From NCBI RefSeq assembly GCF_001424265.1, contig NZ_LMOV01000001.1, forward strand, positions 422,068 through 486,067: a stretch of DNA of 64,000 bases, given 5' to 3'. Below the pieces are notes generated by a model. That model saw only the letters and a list, made by a program, of their open reading frames with translations, was not told the DNA's origin and searched no databases. Below are positions 48,718-58,028 of this stretch, piece after piece. Source of the stretch: Acidovorax sp. Leaf160 (GTDB taxonomy: Bacteria > Pseudomonadota > Gammaproteobacteria > Burkholderiales > Burkholderiaceae_C). How positions within the stretch are numbered: the stretch's first letter is position 1; every line of letters starts with the position of its first letter. The translations under genes were made by a program, and so were the position numbers.

Positions 48718-49800
48718 GTGATCAAAGCACAAGTTCAGAAAGCGCAGACGGTAGCTGAAAGGCTGCGCCTTGAAGGGCGTGAGTCGCTCGGACTAGGGAT
48801 TGGGGTGTTGGTAATCAACTACAACACAGCTGCGCAAACGTTGCGCTGCCTCGAGTCAATTCAACAATCGAGCACTCCGCCAGACTGGGTTTTTGTGTTG
48901 GACAACGCATCGGCTTCAGCTGACTACGAACGCTTAGTTCAGCACGCACGGTCTCCTGAAACCGGCACTTTCGCGATCTTTCGTTCAGAGACGAACTTGG
49001 GTTTTGCGCAGGGTAGTAACGTGCTAATCGATCTTCTGCTTCAAAATCCGGAATGCCACTACGTCATGTTGTTGAACAATGACGCCGTTGCAGAGCCTGC
49101 AATGCTTGCATTGTTGAAGGAAGCGTTAGAAAAAGCAGGAGATGACGCCGGCATTGCTGGTGGACGTATGCACAAGTTATCCCACCCTGAACAAGTCGAC
49201 ACGTTGGGCATCGCCCTCTATGCCAGTTTGATGCCCGCCGACCGGAAAACACTAGACGATGTGTTCCTCGGTCCCACTGGAGGATGCAGCATGCTTCAGA
49301 GAAAGTTGATCGAACGATTAAAGACAACTTTCGGGTATTGCTTTGACCCGCGTTATTTTTGCTATTGTGAAGATACAGACTTGGTGATCAGGACAGTTTT
49401 GCTAGGTTACAAGCCGATTTATTTGGATCGGCTGGTTGCCTTGCACGAGGGTCAGGCAAGCAGCGGCGGAACATACAATTCTTTCATAGCCTATCATGGT
49501 TTGCGGAATGCCATATGGATGCATGCCAAGCTAATTCCTGCAAATATACTGCTAAGAAAGTGTTTGTACCTGCTCACTGCGCATATGTTTATGTTCGCAC
49601 GATACGCCGTTTCTGGTAACTTATTGTTAGTAATAAAAATATATCGAGATGTTTTAATAAAAATGCCTGAGTTTTTATCAGAAAGAAGGCGGTTAAAAGA
49701 ATATCTTGCCGAGGGTGGGCCTAATTTGGGTGAAAGCATCACAAAACGCTTTTACAGGAAAGGTTACCTCCTGTCCTTGCTTAGAGGTGGCAAAGTATAA
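48718..49800 (+). CDS. GT2-family glycosyltransferase
   Basis: 360 residues from GTG 48718, which has AAAGG six bases upstream; ATG 48676, 48682 or 48688 inside manC would add 10-14 residues. GT-A fold motifs: GVLVINYNTAAQTLRCLESIQQ, VLDNASAS, NLGFAQGSNVLID, YVMLLNNDAV (nucleotide-sugar Asp) and FDPRYFCYCEDTDLVIR. It resembles rhamnosyltransferase-type family 2 enzymes. The C-terminus is AT-rich with a membrane-associating hydrophobic stretch. Confidence 0.88.
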   Translation: MIKAQVQKAQTVAERLRLEGRESLGLGIGVLVINYNTAAQTLRCLESIQQSSTPPDWVFVLDNASASADYERLVQHARSPETGTFAIFRSETNLGFAQGSNVLIDLLLQNPECHYVMLLNNDAVAEPAMLALLKEALEKAGDDAGIAGGRMHKLSHPEQVDTLGIALYASLMPADRKTLDDVFLGPTGGCSMLQRKLIERLKTTFGYCFDPRYFCYCEDTDLVIRTVLLGYKPIYLDRLVALHEGQASSGGTYNSFIAYHGLRNAIWMHAKLIPANILLRKCLYLLTAHMFMFARYAVSGNLLLVIKIYRDVLIKMPEFLSERRRLKEYLAEGGPNLGESITKRFYRKGYLLSLLRGGKV

Positions 49801-49929
49801 ACGCCGCTGTAAAAATGGAATTGAGTGTTTTTGCTGTGATTCTATTTTTGCACTGTCGCTCGATGGCACTGGCCGCGCGTGGTCAGGTCCGTGTGTTTAC
49901 AAGGCACATTTTGACTAGAAGGTTCGATA

Positions 49930-50748
49930 ATGCAGGAATTTAGTGCTACACCTCGAGAAATGTTTTTGAGTATGTGGCGAAATCGGGATTTGATTGCGGC
50001 ATCTGCAAAGCGAGAGATTTTGGGGCGCTATCGGGGTTCGGCGATGGGGATAATGTGGTCGCTGTTCAACCCAGTCTTCATGCTGGTCATATATACGTTC
50101 GTTTTCAGTGTGATTTTTAAAGCGCGTTGGACAGCTGGAGGGGAGTCAAAAACCGAATTCGCTTTGGTGTTGTTTGTGGGACTGATTATATTTAACATTT
50201 TTTCGGAATGTGTCAGTCGCGCTCCGACGTTCATATTATCCAATGTTAACTACGTAAAGAAGGTCGTCTTTCCGTTGGAGATATTGCCCTTTGTAGGGTT
50301 GCTAGCAGCGCTCTTCCACGGTGTTATTAGTATTGGAGTGTGGCTGGCGGCATATATAATATTTTTTGGGATTCCCCATGCCACCTTTTTCTATCTGCCG
50401 TTGATTTTGTTTCCTCTTGCTCTTTTCGTCGTGGGACTAAGCTGGCTGCTTTCGTCCTTAGGAGTCTACTTGCGAGATGTTGGGCAGTTCGTGGGTATTA
50501 TCATAGCTGTTTTAATGTTTATGAGCCCCATCTTTTATCCTATTACGTCATTGCCAGAGAACTATCGGCATTTGCTTTATCTGAATCCGTTGACCGGTGT
50601 TATAGAACAAGCCCGTGCGATTCTATATTTTGGCAACAATCCTGACTTCAAGCTGCTTGCAGGATATTGGGGAGCGTCGTTTGCGTTGGCATGGATAGGC
50701 TTTGCTTGGTTTCAAAAGACGCGCAAAGGATTTTCCGATGTCCTCTGA
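49930..50748 (+). CDS. wzm: Polysaccharide ABC-transporter permease Wzm
   Basis: 272 residues, six membrane segments. ILGRYRGSAMGIMWSLFNPVFMLVIYTFVFS near the N-terminus, NVNYVKKVVFPLEILP, and YPITSLPENYRHLLYLNPLTGVIEQARAIL are the ABC2-type Wzm/KpsM-RfbD signatures. It exports lipid-linked polysaccharide across the inner membrane. It overlaps wzt by 11 bases. Confidence 0.93.
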   Translation: MQEFSATPREMFLSMWRNRDLIAASAKREILGRYRGSAMGIMWSLFNPVFMLVIYTFVFSVIFKARWTAGGESKTEFALVLFVGLIIFNIFSECVSRAPTFILSNVNYVKKVVFPLEILPFVGLLAALFHGVISIGVWLAAYIIFFGIPHATFFYLPLILFPLALFVVGLSWLLSSLGVYLRDVGQFVGIIIAVLMFMSPIFYPITSLPENYRHLLYLNPLTGVIEQARAILYFGNNPDFKLLAGYWGASFALAWIGFAWFQKTRKGFSDVL

Positions 50749-52069
50749 CAATTCAATTCACGTTGAGCGGTTGAGCAAATGTTTTCAAATATATGAGCAG
50801 CCGCGCGATCGACTCAAACAATTTATATATCCCAGATTGCGCAAGCTCGTTGGTGTCGAGGAAAAAAAATTCTACAGAGAGTTCTGGGCTCTTCGCGATA
50901 TTAATTTTTCGATAGAGAAAGGCGAGACGGTTGGGATTATTGGGCGCAACGGAAGTGGTAAGTCAACACTCTTGCAAATCATATGCGGTACCTTAAGTGC
51001 AACGACCGGCGAAGTGAGTAAAAAAGGGCGGGTGGCTGCGTTGTTGGAGCTGGGCTCAGGCTTTAATCCAGAATTTACCGGTCGTGAAAACGTCTACATG
51101 AATGCAAGTGTACTTGGGTTGAATCGACGAGAGATCGAAGAAAGGTTTGACGACATTATTGGCTTTGCCGATATTGGGCAATTCATAGATCAGCCCGTAA
51201 AAACTTACTCTAGTGGAATGGTTGTGCGGCTCGCTTTCGCAGTTCAGTCCCAGATCGAGCCGGACATACTCATAGTAGACGAGGCACTATCGGTGGGCGA
51301 TGCCAGATTTCAAGCAAAGTGTTTTGACAGACTTAAAAAGCTCAAAGATAGTGGAACAAGCATACTGTTGGTTACTCACTCAAGCGAACAGATTGTAACT
51401 CACTGCAATCGTGCGCTGTTAATAAACGATGGCATTTTGATAGAAACGGGTGAGCCCCGTCGGATTGTTAATCGTTACTTAGATCTTCTGTTTGGTCGGG
51501 AGCAAAAACTACCGCATCAAGCTGGCGGAGTTGTCGCGCACGTAAACGGATTGACTGACTTGGATAAATATCCTGTCAGTTCGACGGACGACTTATTCTC
51601 AACACGACCGAATTTCAATGTTGGTGAGTTTAGATGGGGTGATGGGTCCGGGCGCATCCTCGATTTCTTCTTGTCCGCAGATGAGGAGCTATACCCTTCA
51701 TCGGTAATGACTGGCCAAAAGTTGATCCTTGCAGTTTCCCTCGAATTTCTAGCCCACATGGTACGTCCTATCCTCGGATTTACCGTTAAAACCAAAGAAG
51801 GCGTGACAGTTTACGGGACGAACTCAGAAATGCTAAATGTTGAGGGTTTTGAGTTTATCGGGCAGAAAGGCTCTACCGCAGTCGCAGAAATAAAGTTTCG
51901 TTGTGATCTCGCGCCAGGAGACTATTTTGTGTCATTAGGTTTAGCCAGTCGCGAGGGCGCAGATGTTGTGCCGCATGATCGCCGGTATGATTCCATTCAT
52001 CTTCACATTTCCCACGAAACAAGTTTTCACGGGCTTGTAAATCTGCAAGCCAAAATAAGTCTGAGTTAA
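50738..52069 (+). CDS. wzt: Polysaccharide ABC-transporter ATPase Wzt with C-terminal extension
   Basis: 443 residues from ATG 50738. Walker A GRNGSGKST (69-77), signature YSSGMVVRLAFAV, Walker B ILIVDEALSVGD. After about residue 285 a long extension follows (DGSGRILDFFLSADE, KLILAVSLEFLAH, GDYFVSLGLASREG), with the size and pattern of the Wzt C-terminal sugar-binding domain. In E. coli O9a this domain reads the terminal modification of the finished chain before export, so the next gene is its probable partner. Confidence 0.93.
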   Translation: MSSDNSIHVERLSKCFQIYEQPRDRLKQFIYPRLRKLVGVEEKKFYREFWALRDINFSIEKGETVGIIGRNGSGKSTLLQIICGTLSATTGEVSKKGRVAALLELGSGFNPEFTGRENVYMNASVLGLNRREIEERFDDIIGFADIGQFIDQPVKTYSSGMVVRLAFAVQSQIEPDILIVDEALSVGDARFQAKCFDRLKKLKDSGTSILLVTHSSEQIVTHCNRALLINDGILIETGEPRRIVNRYLDLLFGREQKLPHQAGGVVAHVNGLTDLDKYPVSSTDDLFSTRPNFNVGEFRWGDGSGRILDFFLSADEELYPSSVMTGQKLILAVSLEFLAHMVRPILGFTVKTKEGVTVYGTNSEMLNVEGFEFIGQKGSTAVAEIKFRCDLAPGDYFVSLGLASREGADVVPHDRRYDSIHLHISHETSFHGLVNLQAKISLS

Positions 52070-52073
52070 TGCT

Positions 52074-55000
52074 ATGAAAAGAATGCTGGAAAGTTTGGGT
52101 TATCAGCAACATCCGGAAACCGGTGTTTGGACTGCCTTAGGATACGGCGGTATCGCCTACAGTGATGGGGATGAGATTGAGCAGCGCATGGCGCAGGTCA
52201 TGCTTGACGCAAAAGATTTAAGTGTTTTATCAGATAACTTAAAGGAATACATCACTGACTGGCCGTCGCTGTATCATCTAAGCAGCAGTCGAGCCAATCT
52301 ACTTCGGCCCTTCGCCAACCGTCTGACAGGCGCAGCGGTTCTGGAGATCGGCGCTGGTTGTGGGGCCATTACCCGATATCTCGGAGAGAGCGGTGCTCAC
52401 GTCTTGGCGCTGGAGGGGTCGCCGCGACGCGCGGCAATTGCACGTGCTAGGACACGTGAACTGCCGCATATCGAGGTGCTCGCAGAACGATTCGATCAGT
52501 TTACCTGTGAACAAAAGTTTGACGTAATAACTCTAATTGGCGTCCTTGAATACGCAAACCAATTTACTCCTGGGGAAAATCCAGCGTTGGAAATGTTGAG
52601 GCGTGCCCGTTCACTGCTCCAGCCTGGCGGGCTATTGATTATTGCCATTGAAAATCAGCTAGGCCTCAAATACTGGGCCGGTGCTCCAGAGGACCATTTG
52701 GGAGTGCCGATGTATGGAATCGAAGGTCGGTACCGATGTGACGAGCCCCAAACGTATGGCCGGAAGGTGTTGGCTGAAATGCTGTCCCGCGCAGGTTTCA
52801 ACCGAGCTGATTTCCTGTCACCTTTGCCTGACTACAAGCTGCCGATATCGATTTTGACGCCTGGCGGAATGGCGAGTGATGATTTCGATGCAGCTGCTAT
52901 TGCATCTCAAAGTGTGCGACTCGACCCACAATTACCGAAGGCGCCGACATTCTCGCCAGAACTGGCTTGGCCGAGTGTCATGCTAAACCAACTGGGTACT
53001 GACCTTGCTAATTCGTTTCTGATCGCCGCTGGCGACTCAGGGCGTCCGTTAGTGGAGTCGGGCGTGCTGGCATACCACTACAGCACCGGGCGCGCTCGCG
53101 GTCATTGTAAACAGACAATATTTCGGCGGTCTGAGAGCGGCGGCATTGATGTGTACTGCAATCTACTTGAGCCGGTTCCCACAGATGTGCAACCATGTCT
53201 CTTGTCATTACAACTGCCCGGACAGACTTCTTATGTTCACGGTCAACTGCTATCAAGCGAACTTACTCAACTGGTGACACGCGAAGACTGGTCCATAGAT
53301 GCAGTGGGCAGCTTCCTAAAGCAATATCTCTCAATTGTCAGCGAGATCGCGTTTGCAGACCGCCGGATCCATCTGGTTGCCTCAGTGCATTCACTACTGC
53401 CGGGAAATTGTTTCGATTTAGTCCCACAGAACATCATCCGTGACACTCACGGGAGCTATCAAGCAATTGATCGTGAATGGATACTAGAGCATGAAATGCC
53501 GGTTGGTTGGCTGTTATTTCGCACACTACTTCTACTGACTCAAAATGTGACGCAGTTCGGCAAGCCGAAAATTAAATTTGGGAATACCCGGCGAGATTTT
53601 TTTCTGGCAGCTTTCCTCAGTGCAGGTTTTGAGGTGGATTCAGCGACGCTCGAGTCGTTCGCCCAACTGGAGAGCTCTGCACAGTCTGAAGCTACAGGCC
53701 GGACGGTAGCATCACTTGCCAATTGGTGGGCTGACTCACCGCTACCGATCAAGGGCGTTGCCGAGCCCAATCCGGAGAACGATAGCAGTGCGGATGCTCT
53801 GGCCTTAAAAATTACGTGCTTGGAAGAAGAAAAAGGGGATCTGCAATTTCGACTTGAGGGGCAAGCGCAATCCAAGCTAGATTTGGAATGGAAGATAGGT
53901 CAATTGAATGATCAAATAGCTCGCAAAAATCAAGATATTGCCGATTTGCAAAAATCTCTACAGGATATCCGAGCAAGCAAGATCTGGCGATTGACAAGTC
54001 CATTGCGCATGATGCCAACTGGTATCGGGGGAGAGGTAATTGAAGCCAAATTGCTGCCTGATGCCATTAAAATCGGTGGTGGCTTAATTCCCACGCTCCG
54101 TACAGCAATAAAGGTGTTGCGGAATGAAGGGATGGAGGGTATCCGCTGGCGTATGTCAAATGTCCGGCAATTGCAGCGTGGGGAAGAGGCGATTCAGTCT
54201 GCACTCATTCCCGAGACGCGGTTAAATGATATTCCTCAAATCATACCGTACTATCCTGACCCACGGTGGGATAACGAGCCGCGCGGGCAGTCGGAAAAGT
54301 CTTTACATTTCGCCCTGCACTGCTATCTCGGTGAACAGGTCGACGCCTTAACGGTGGTTCGACTATTAGAATCCATCCCTTTTGGATTCGATCTCTACGT
54401 TTCTGTTGCCGGTCATCAGGATGCAAACGTATTGCTTCGCACTCTGAAAGAATCATTGTCGCTTGCTGGGGTCATTCGCGTAGTAAAATTATCTGCTAGT
54501 GCCCGGCCTTTCGCTTCACTGATAAATTGCTTCGGGCGCGATTTAAGCAATTATCCTACGTTTGGTCATCTCAGCTTTGTCGGGGGCGATAATCACGCCC
54601 CGCAGAGCCTTATCGGTCCGCAAGGCTGCACCGGGGGTAGACTGAGTCACCTAGTTGCGTTGATGACTGATGAAGTCTCACTGATACTGGGTGAAAGACG
54701 CTTAGCTCAGTCTGAACCAAAATCGGTAGCCAAGAAGGACTGGGTTGAACGTCTAATCAAGGCTGGCAATATAAATATAGTTGCTGATTGTGGAAGCTGG
54801 CATCTACACGGTAATGACGCGTTTCTCGCAAAAAAAGCGGTTTTGCGTGAAATGCGTGAGGCTGTACAGCGCTTAGATCCTGAGGGTAATAATGCTGGTG
54901 ACTCTGAGCAATATCTATCTGATGCATTGGATGCGGTACTCCCAGCCTTCGCTCATTCACCGTCTGGGAAGATCTTGCAGATTCAGTCCCGTGAGAGCGT

Positions 55001-57425
55001 AGCTGACTTCCCCTACTATGAGCCGCAAGTCAACTATGCGAGATCAATTGTGCATAAGGACGTGCGGGTGCTGTCCTATTACCTGCCACAGTTTCATCCT
55101 ACGCCAGAAAACGACGAATGGCATGGCACAGGGTTTACCGAATGGACGAAGGTGCGAGCGGCAAATCCTCTATTTAAAGGTCACTATCAACAGCATATTC
55201 CGCACTCTGATATCGGATATTACTTGCTAGATTCGCCAGATGTCCTGCGCAGGCAAGTAAGTGAAATGCGCCGAGCTGGAGTGCATGGGCAGGTCTTTTA
55301 TCACTACTGGTTCTCGGGGAGAATGATCTTAGAAAAGCCCGCTCAAATGCTGCTTTCTCACCCAGATATCGCTATGCCCTTCTGCTTTTGCTGGGCTAAC
55401 GAAAACTGGACACGCCGGTGGGATGGAAATGAGCGCGAGATTTTGCTGGGCCAGACGTACTCGGCAGACGATGCCAAGGCTTTTATACGCTATTTGATTC
55501 CATACTTTAAAGACTCAAGATATATCCGGGTTGGTACGAGACCGGTGCTCATGGTGTACCGACCGTCATCGATACCAAATCCATCGGAATACATAGGCAT
55601 TTGGGCCGAAGAGTGCGCGAGCGCAGGTGTCGACATCCCGTACGTAGTCGCAGTCCTCACCCGTGGAGCTACCAACCCAAATGATTTCCAGATGGATGCT
55701 GGCACAGAACGTGTTCTTCACGACTGGACAGACGGCAACGTAGAAGACCAGCGTTCATCGTTGCAAGCTTACTGGCCAATGACGGGGGGTGTGCTGTCCT
55801 ACGATGATGTGCGAAATTTTTACACGGCACAGCGCGATCGCAAACCTTTCGATTACTTCCGTTCGACAGTACCCATGTGGGACAACACTGCGCGTTACGG
55901 TACTGGTGCCTTACTTTTACACGGTAGTACGCCTGAGAGCTTTCAGCGGTGGATGGAGGAGGCGATAGCTGACGCTGAGGCGAACCTCCCATCGGATCGT
56001 CGCTTTGTGATCGTGAACGCGTGGAATGAATGGGCGGAGGGCACCCATCTGGAGCCCGATGCCCGCTATGGATATAGTTATTTGAATTCGGTTGGGCGTG
56101 CGCTTTCTGGAATTTCCTTTGAAAGTCAATTGAATTACGATGCGGAGCTTCCTAAGGATCTGCGAGTACACATCGATTTGTCTCCTTCGGTCAAAGGACA
56201 AATCGACACAGACAGAGGTGTTCGGCGTAGACTGCTCTATAGCCTTAGAAAATCGACTATCTTCGGCAAATATCGCATTGGATGCGACGATTCTTCGCTT
56301 GAATATGAACTGCCCTCTGCTCAAGTAGAGAGCAGAAAGGAAGCAGACGTTGTCATTACTATCAACATAGCTTGCATCTTCAGTAAGCAAGTGCTCGAGA
56401 AGATGATTTCTACTGCTTGGGGTCTTAAATCTACCGTCGTTCCTAATTTTTACGGAGATAATTCTGACCTCGCCGCAGTGGCGAAAAATGGCGCAGTAGC
56501 AAATTCTGTTTTGCTGCAAGCTCCGATTAGGGTTGATCTGGGTAAGAATTTTATTGCGCGTCGTAACACTGCAGTGAGAATGCGGACGGACAGTTGGTGT
56601 TTTGAGATTAAACCAGACACCGTGCAGCCGGACCAGCTACCGATGGTTACTACCATCGTGAGAGTTCATGAAGATGCTGATCTGGATGAGTTAGAAAACG
56701 CTCTATCTTGCTTAAATGCAATGAGGAATTGTGCAGTGTTGCCGCTCATTGCGACGCAGAATTTCAACGATTTAAAAGCTGAGAAATTAACCGCTATTTT
56801 GGCGAACTTTCATTGGGCGGAAGGAGTTTGCCCGATGATTCACAGGTACGAGACCAGCAATGGTATTAGAGACCTTCGGTCAGTTATGCTAAACGAATCA
56901 TTGAAGAAGGTTGCTACCCAGTACTGTGCATTTTTGGACTACGACGACCTACTATTCCCAAGTGCTTACGCCACACTTATCGATAGGATCAAGGCGTCTG
57001 GCAAGAGCGTGGCGTTCGGTCGGGTTTTTTCCACAAGTCGTGAGTCAGTCCAAAAAGTTCTCGTTAAACGCGAAAAGGCTTTCCAATATGGCTACTCGTA
57101 TAAAGACTTTGTCGGGTGTAATCATGCTCCTCTACATAGTTTTTTGTTTGATATTAGCAAAATGGATTTATCTGGCTTGAAGTATTTTCCAGACCAGAAG
57201 TACATGGAGGATTATCTGCTAACTTTGCAGATTTTCAGTGAGCGCAATGCCGATTGGGATGGTCTTTCCATGAATATATATATTGGTGATTATATCCATA
57301 GTTCCGACCGGGAGCATACGCTGGCAATCAGCGATCCAGAATTCCGACAGCAGCTTTTCTCAAATGCAGAGTATTTGAGATGTGAGGGCAGGATAAAAGA
57401 GTTGCGAAAAAAATTGACTTCTTAA
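52074..57425 (+). CDS. Giant multidomain polysaccharide assembly protein: methyltransferase, kinase-like, coiled coil, RgpF-, WbsX- and GT2-like
   Basis: 1783 residues, starting 5 bp after wzt. Seen in order: SAM methyltransferase (about 60-250, motif I EIGAGCGAITRYL at 91-103); a kinase-like segment with FDLVPQNI (447-454) and IDREWI (465-470); a predicted coiled coil (about 575-634) ending SKIWRLTSPLR; an RgpF-like region (742-960, LHFALHCYL, LSFVGGDNHAP); a WbsX/GH99-like domain (997-1345, LSYYLPQFHP, FCFCWANENWTRRWDG, VNAWNEWAEGTHLEPD); and a GT2-like C-terminus (1520-1783, FLDYDDLLFPSAY). The first third mirrors WbdD, the O-antigen chain terminator and ruler; the rest looks like transferases that build the chain. 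It is AT-rich relative to the flanks. Confidence 0.85.
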   Translation: MKRMLESLGYQQHPETGVWTALGYGGIAYSDGDEIEQRMAQVMLDAKDLSVLSDNLKEYITDWPSLYHLSSSRANLLRPFANRLTGAAVLEIGAGCGAITRYLGESGAHVLALEGSPRRAAIARARTRELPHIEVLAERFDQFTCEQKFDVITLIGVLEYANQFTPGENPALEMLRRARSLLQPGGLLIIAIENQLGLKYWAGAPEDHLGVPMYGIEGRYRCDEPQTYGRKVLAEMLSRAGFNRADFLSPLPDYKLPISILTPGGMASDDFDAAAIASQSVRLDPQLPKAPTFSPELAWPSVMLNQLGTDLANSFLIAAGDSGRPLVESGVLAYHYSTGRARGHCKQTIFRRSESGGIDVYCNLLEPVPTDVQPCLLSLQLPGQTSYVHGQLLSSELTQLVTREDWSIDAVGSFLKQYLSIVSEIAFADRRIHLVASVHSLLPGNCFDLVPQNIIRDTHGSYQAIDREWILEHEMPVGWLLFRTLLLLTQNVTQFGKPKIKFGNTRRDFFLAAFLSAGFEVDSATLESFAQLESSAQSEATGRTVASLANWWADSPLPIKGVAEPNPENDSSADALALKITCLEEEKGDLQFRLEGQAQSKLDLEWKIGQLNDQIARKNQDIADLQKSLQDIRASKIWRLTSPLRMMPTGIGGEVIEAKLLPDAIKIGGGLIPTLRTAIKVLRNEGMEGIRWRMSNVRQLQRGEEAIQSALIPETRLNDIPQIIPYYPDPRWDNEPRGQSEKSLHFALHCYLGEQVDALTVVRLLESIPFGFDLYVSVAGHQDANVLLRTLKESLSLAGVIRVVKLSASARPFASLINCFGRDLSNYPTFGHLSFVGGDNHAPQSLIGPQGCTGGRLSHLVALMTDEVSLILGERRLAQSEPKSVAKKDWVERLIKAGNINIVADCGSWHLHGNDAFLAKKAVLREMREAVQRLDPEGNNAGDSEQYLSDALDAVLPAFAHSPSGKILQIQSRESVADFPYYEPQVNYARSIVHKDVRVLSYYLPQFHPTPENDEWHGTGFTEWTKVRAANPLFKGHYQQHIPHSDIGYYLLDSPDVLRRQVSEMRRAGVHGQVFYHYWFSGRMILEKPAQMLLSHPDIAMPFCFCWANENWTRRWDGNEREILLGQTYSADDAKAFIRYLIPYFKDSRYIRVGTRPVLMVYRPSSIPNPSEYIGIWAEECASAGVDIPYVVAVLTRGATNPNDFQMDAGTERVLHDWTDGNVEDQRSSLQAYWPMTGGVLSYDDVRNFYTAQRDRKPFDYFRSTVPMWDNTARYGTGALLLHGSTPESFQRWMEEAIADAEANLPSDRRFVIVNAWNEWAEGTHLEPDARYGYSYLNSVGRALSGISFESQLNYDAELPKDLRVHIDLSPSVKGQIDTDRGVRRRLLYSLRKSTIFGKYRIGCDDSSLEYELPSAQVESRKEADVVITINIACIFSKQVLEKMISTAWGLKSTVVPNFYGDNSDLAAVAKNGAVANSVLLQAPIRVDLGKNFIARRNTAVRMRTDSWCFEIKPDTVQPDQLPMVTTIVRVHEDADLDELENALSCLNAMRNCAVLPLIATQNFNDLKAEKLTAILANFHWAEGVCPMIHRYETSNGIRDLRSVMLNESLKKVATQYCAFLDYDDLLFPSAYATLIDRIKASGKSVAFGRVFSTSRESVQKVLVKREKAFQYGYSYKDFVGCNHAPLHSFLFDISKMDLSGLKYFPDQKYMEDYLLTLQIFSERNADWDGLSMNIYIGDYIHSSDREHTLAISDPEFRQQLFSNAEYLRCEGRIKELRKKLTS

Positions 57426-57546
57426 TTTTGATTTTTTTAAAGTTGCGCTAGATATATCCGATTTTTATTTAAGGTGTCCTATAGGTGAACCGCTCAGAAC
57501 CCAGCCCCTCTCTCTTTTACTGAGAACGCGTGAGTCCGCCGTAGCC
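57426..57546. other. Junction between island gene and IS5-type remnant
   Basis: A short AT-rich tail after the giant gene passes into 'ggtgtcctataggtgaacc' (about 57473), where sequence becomes GC-rich; this is probably the left end of the IS5-type element. Confidence 0.4.
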
Positions 57547-58028
57547 ATGACCACCCCCGGAGTGCCCTGAAGTTCGGCCTGTTTGCGGAGGCCTCGCGCC
57601 AGCACAAAAGGGATGAGTTGGGCGATCCGCTGGAGGTCATCGCGCGGCACAGTGACTTTGCGGAGTTAGCGCGGCTGGTGGGTGCGTTCATCGAGCGTGG
57701 CGACGGCGGTAAAGGCGGCCTGCCTGCGTACCCTTCCGAGGCGATGGTGCGCATCCTGCCCTTGAAGCGCCTGAATAACCTGTCGGACGAGCAGATGGTA
57801 TATCCGTTGCAGGACCGGGCAACCTATCAGCGCTTTTGTCTGCTCCAAGACGCGTTGAACGTGTCGGACCGCAACATGATCTGGCGCTTCGGCGAGCGCC
57901 TGGGCGTGGATGGGGCGACGGCGTTGTTCCTGGGGGTGGATGCGCAAGTGAAGTGCCACGGCTACATCGCCCGGGGCGGAAATGCCATCAATGCCACGCT
58001 GGTGCCCGCGCCCCGCCAGCGCCTAAAC
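57547..58028 (+). pseudogene. IS5-type transposase, frameshifted N-terminal fragment
   Basis: Reads as MTTP then, after a one-base deficit in the C5 run at 57554-57558, RSALKFGLFAEASRQHKRDELGDPLEVIARHSDFAELARLV, RATYQRFCLLQDALNVSDRNMIWRFGERLGVDGATAL and IARGGNAINATLVPAPRQR, matching the N-terminal third of IS5-group transposases. It ends where the next IS begins; the rest, including the second and third catalytic acids, is absent. Its products cannot be active. Confidence 0.85.
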
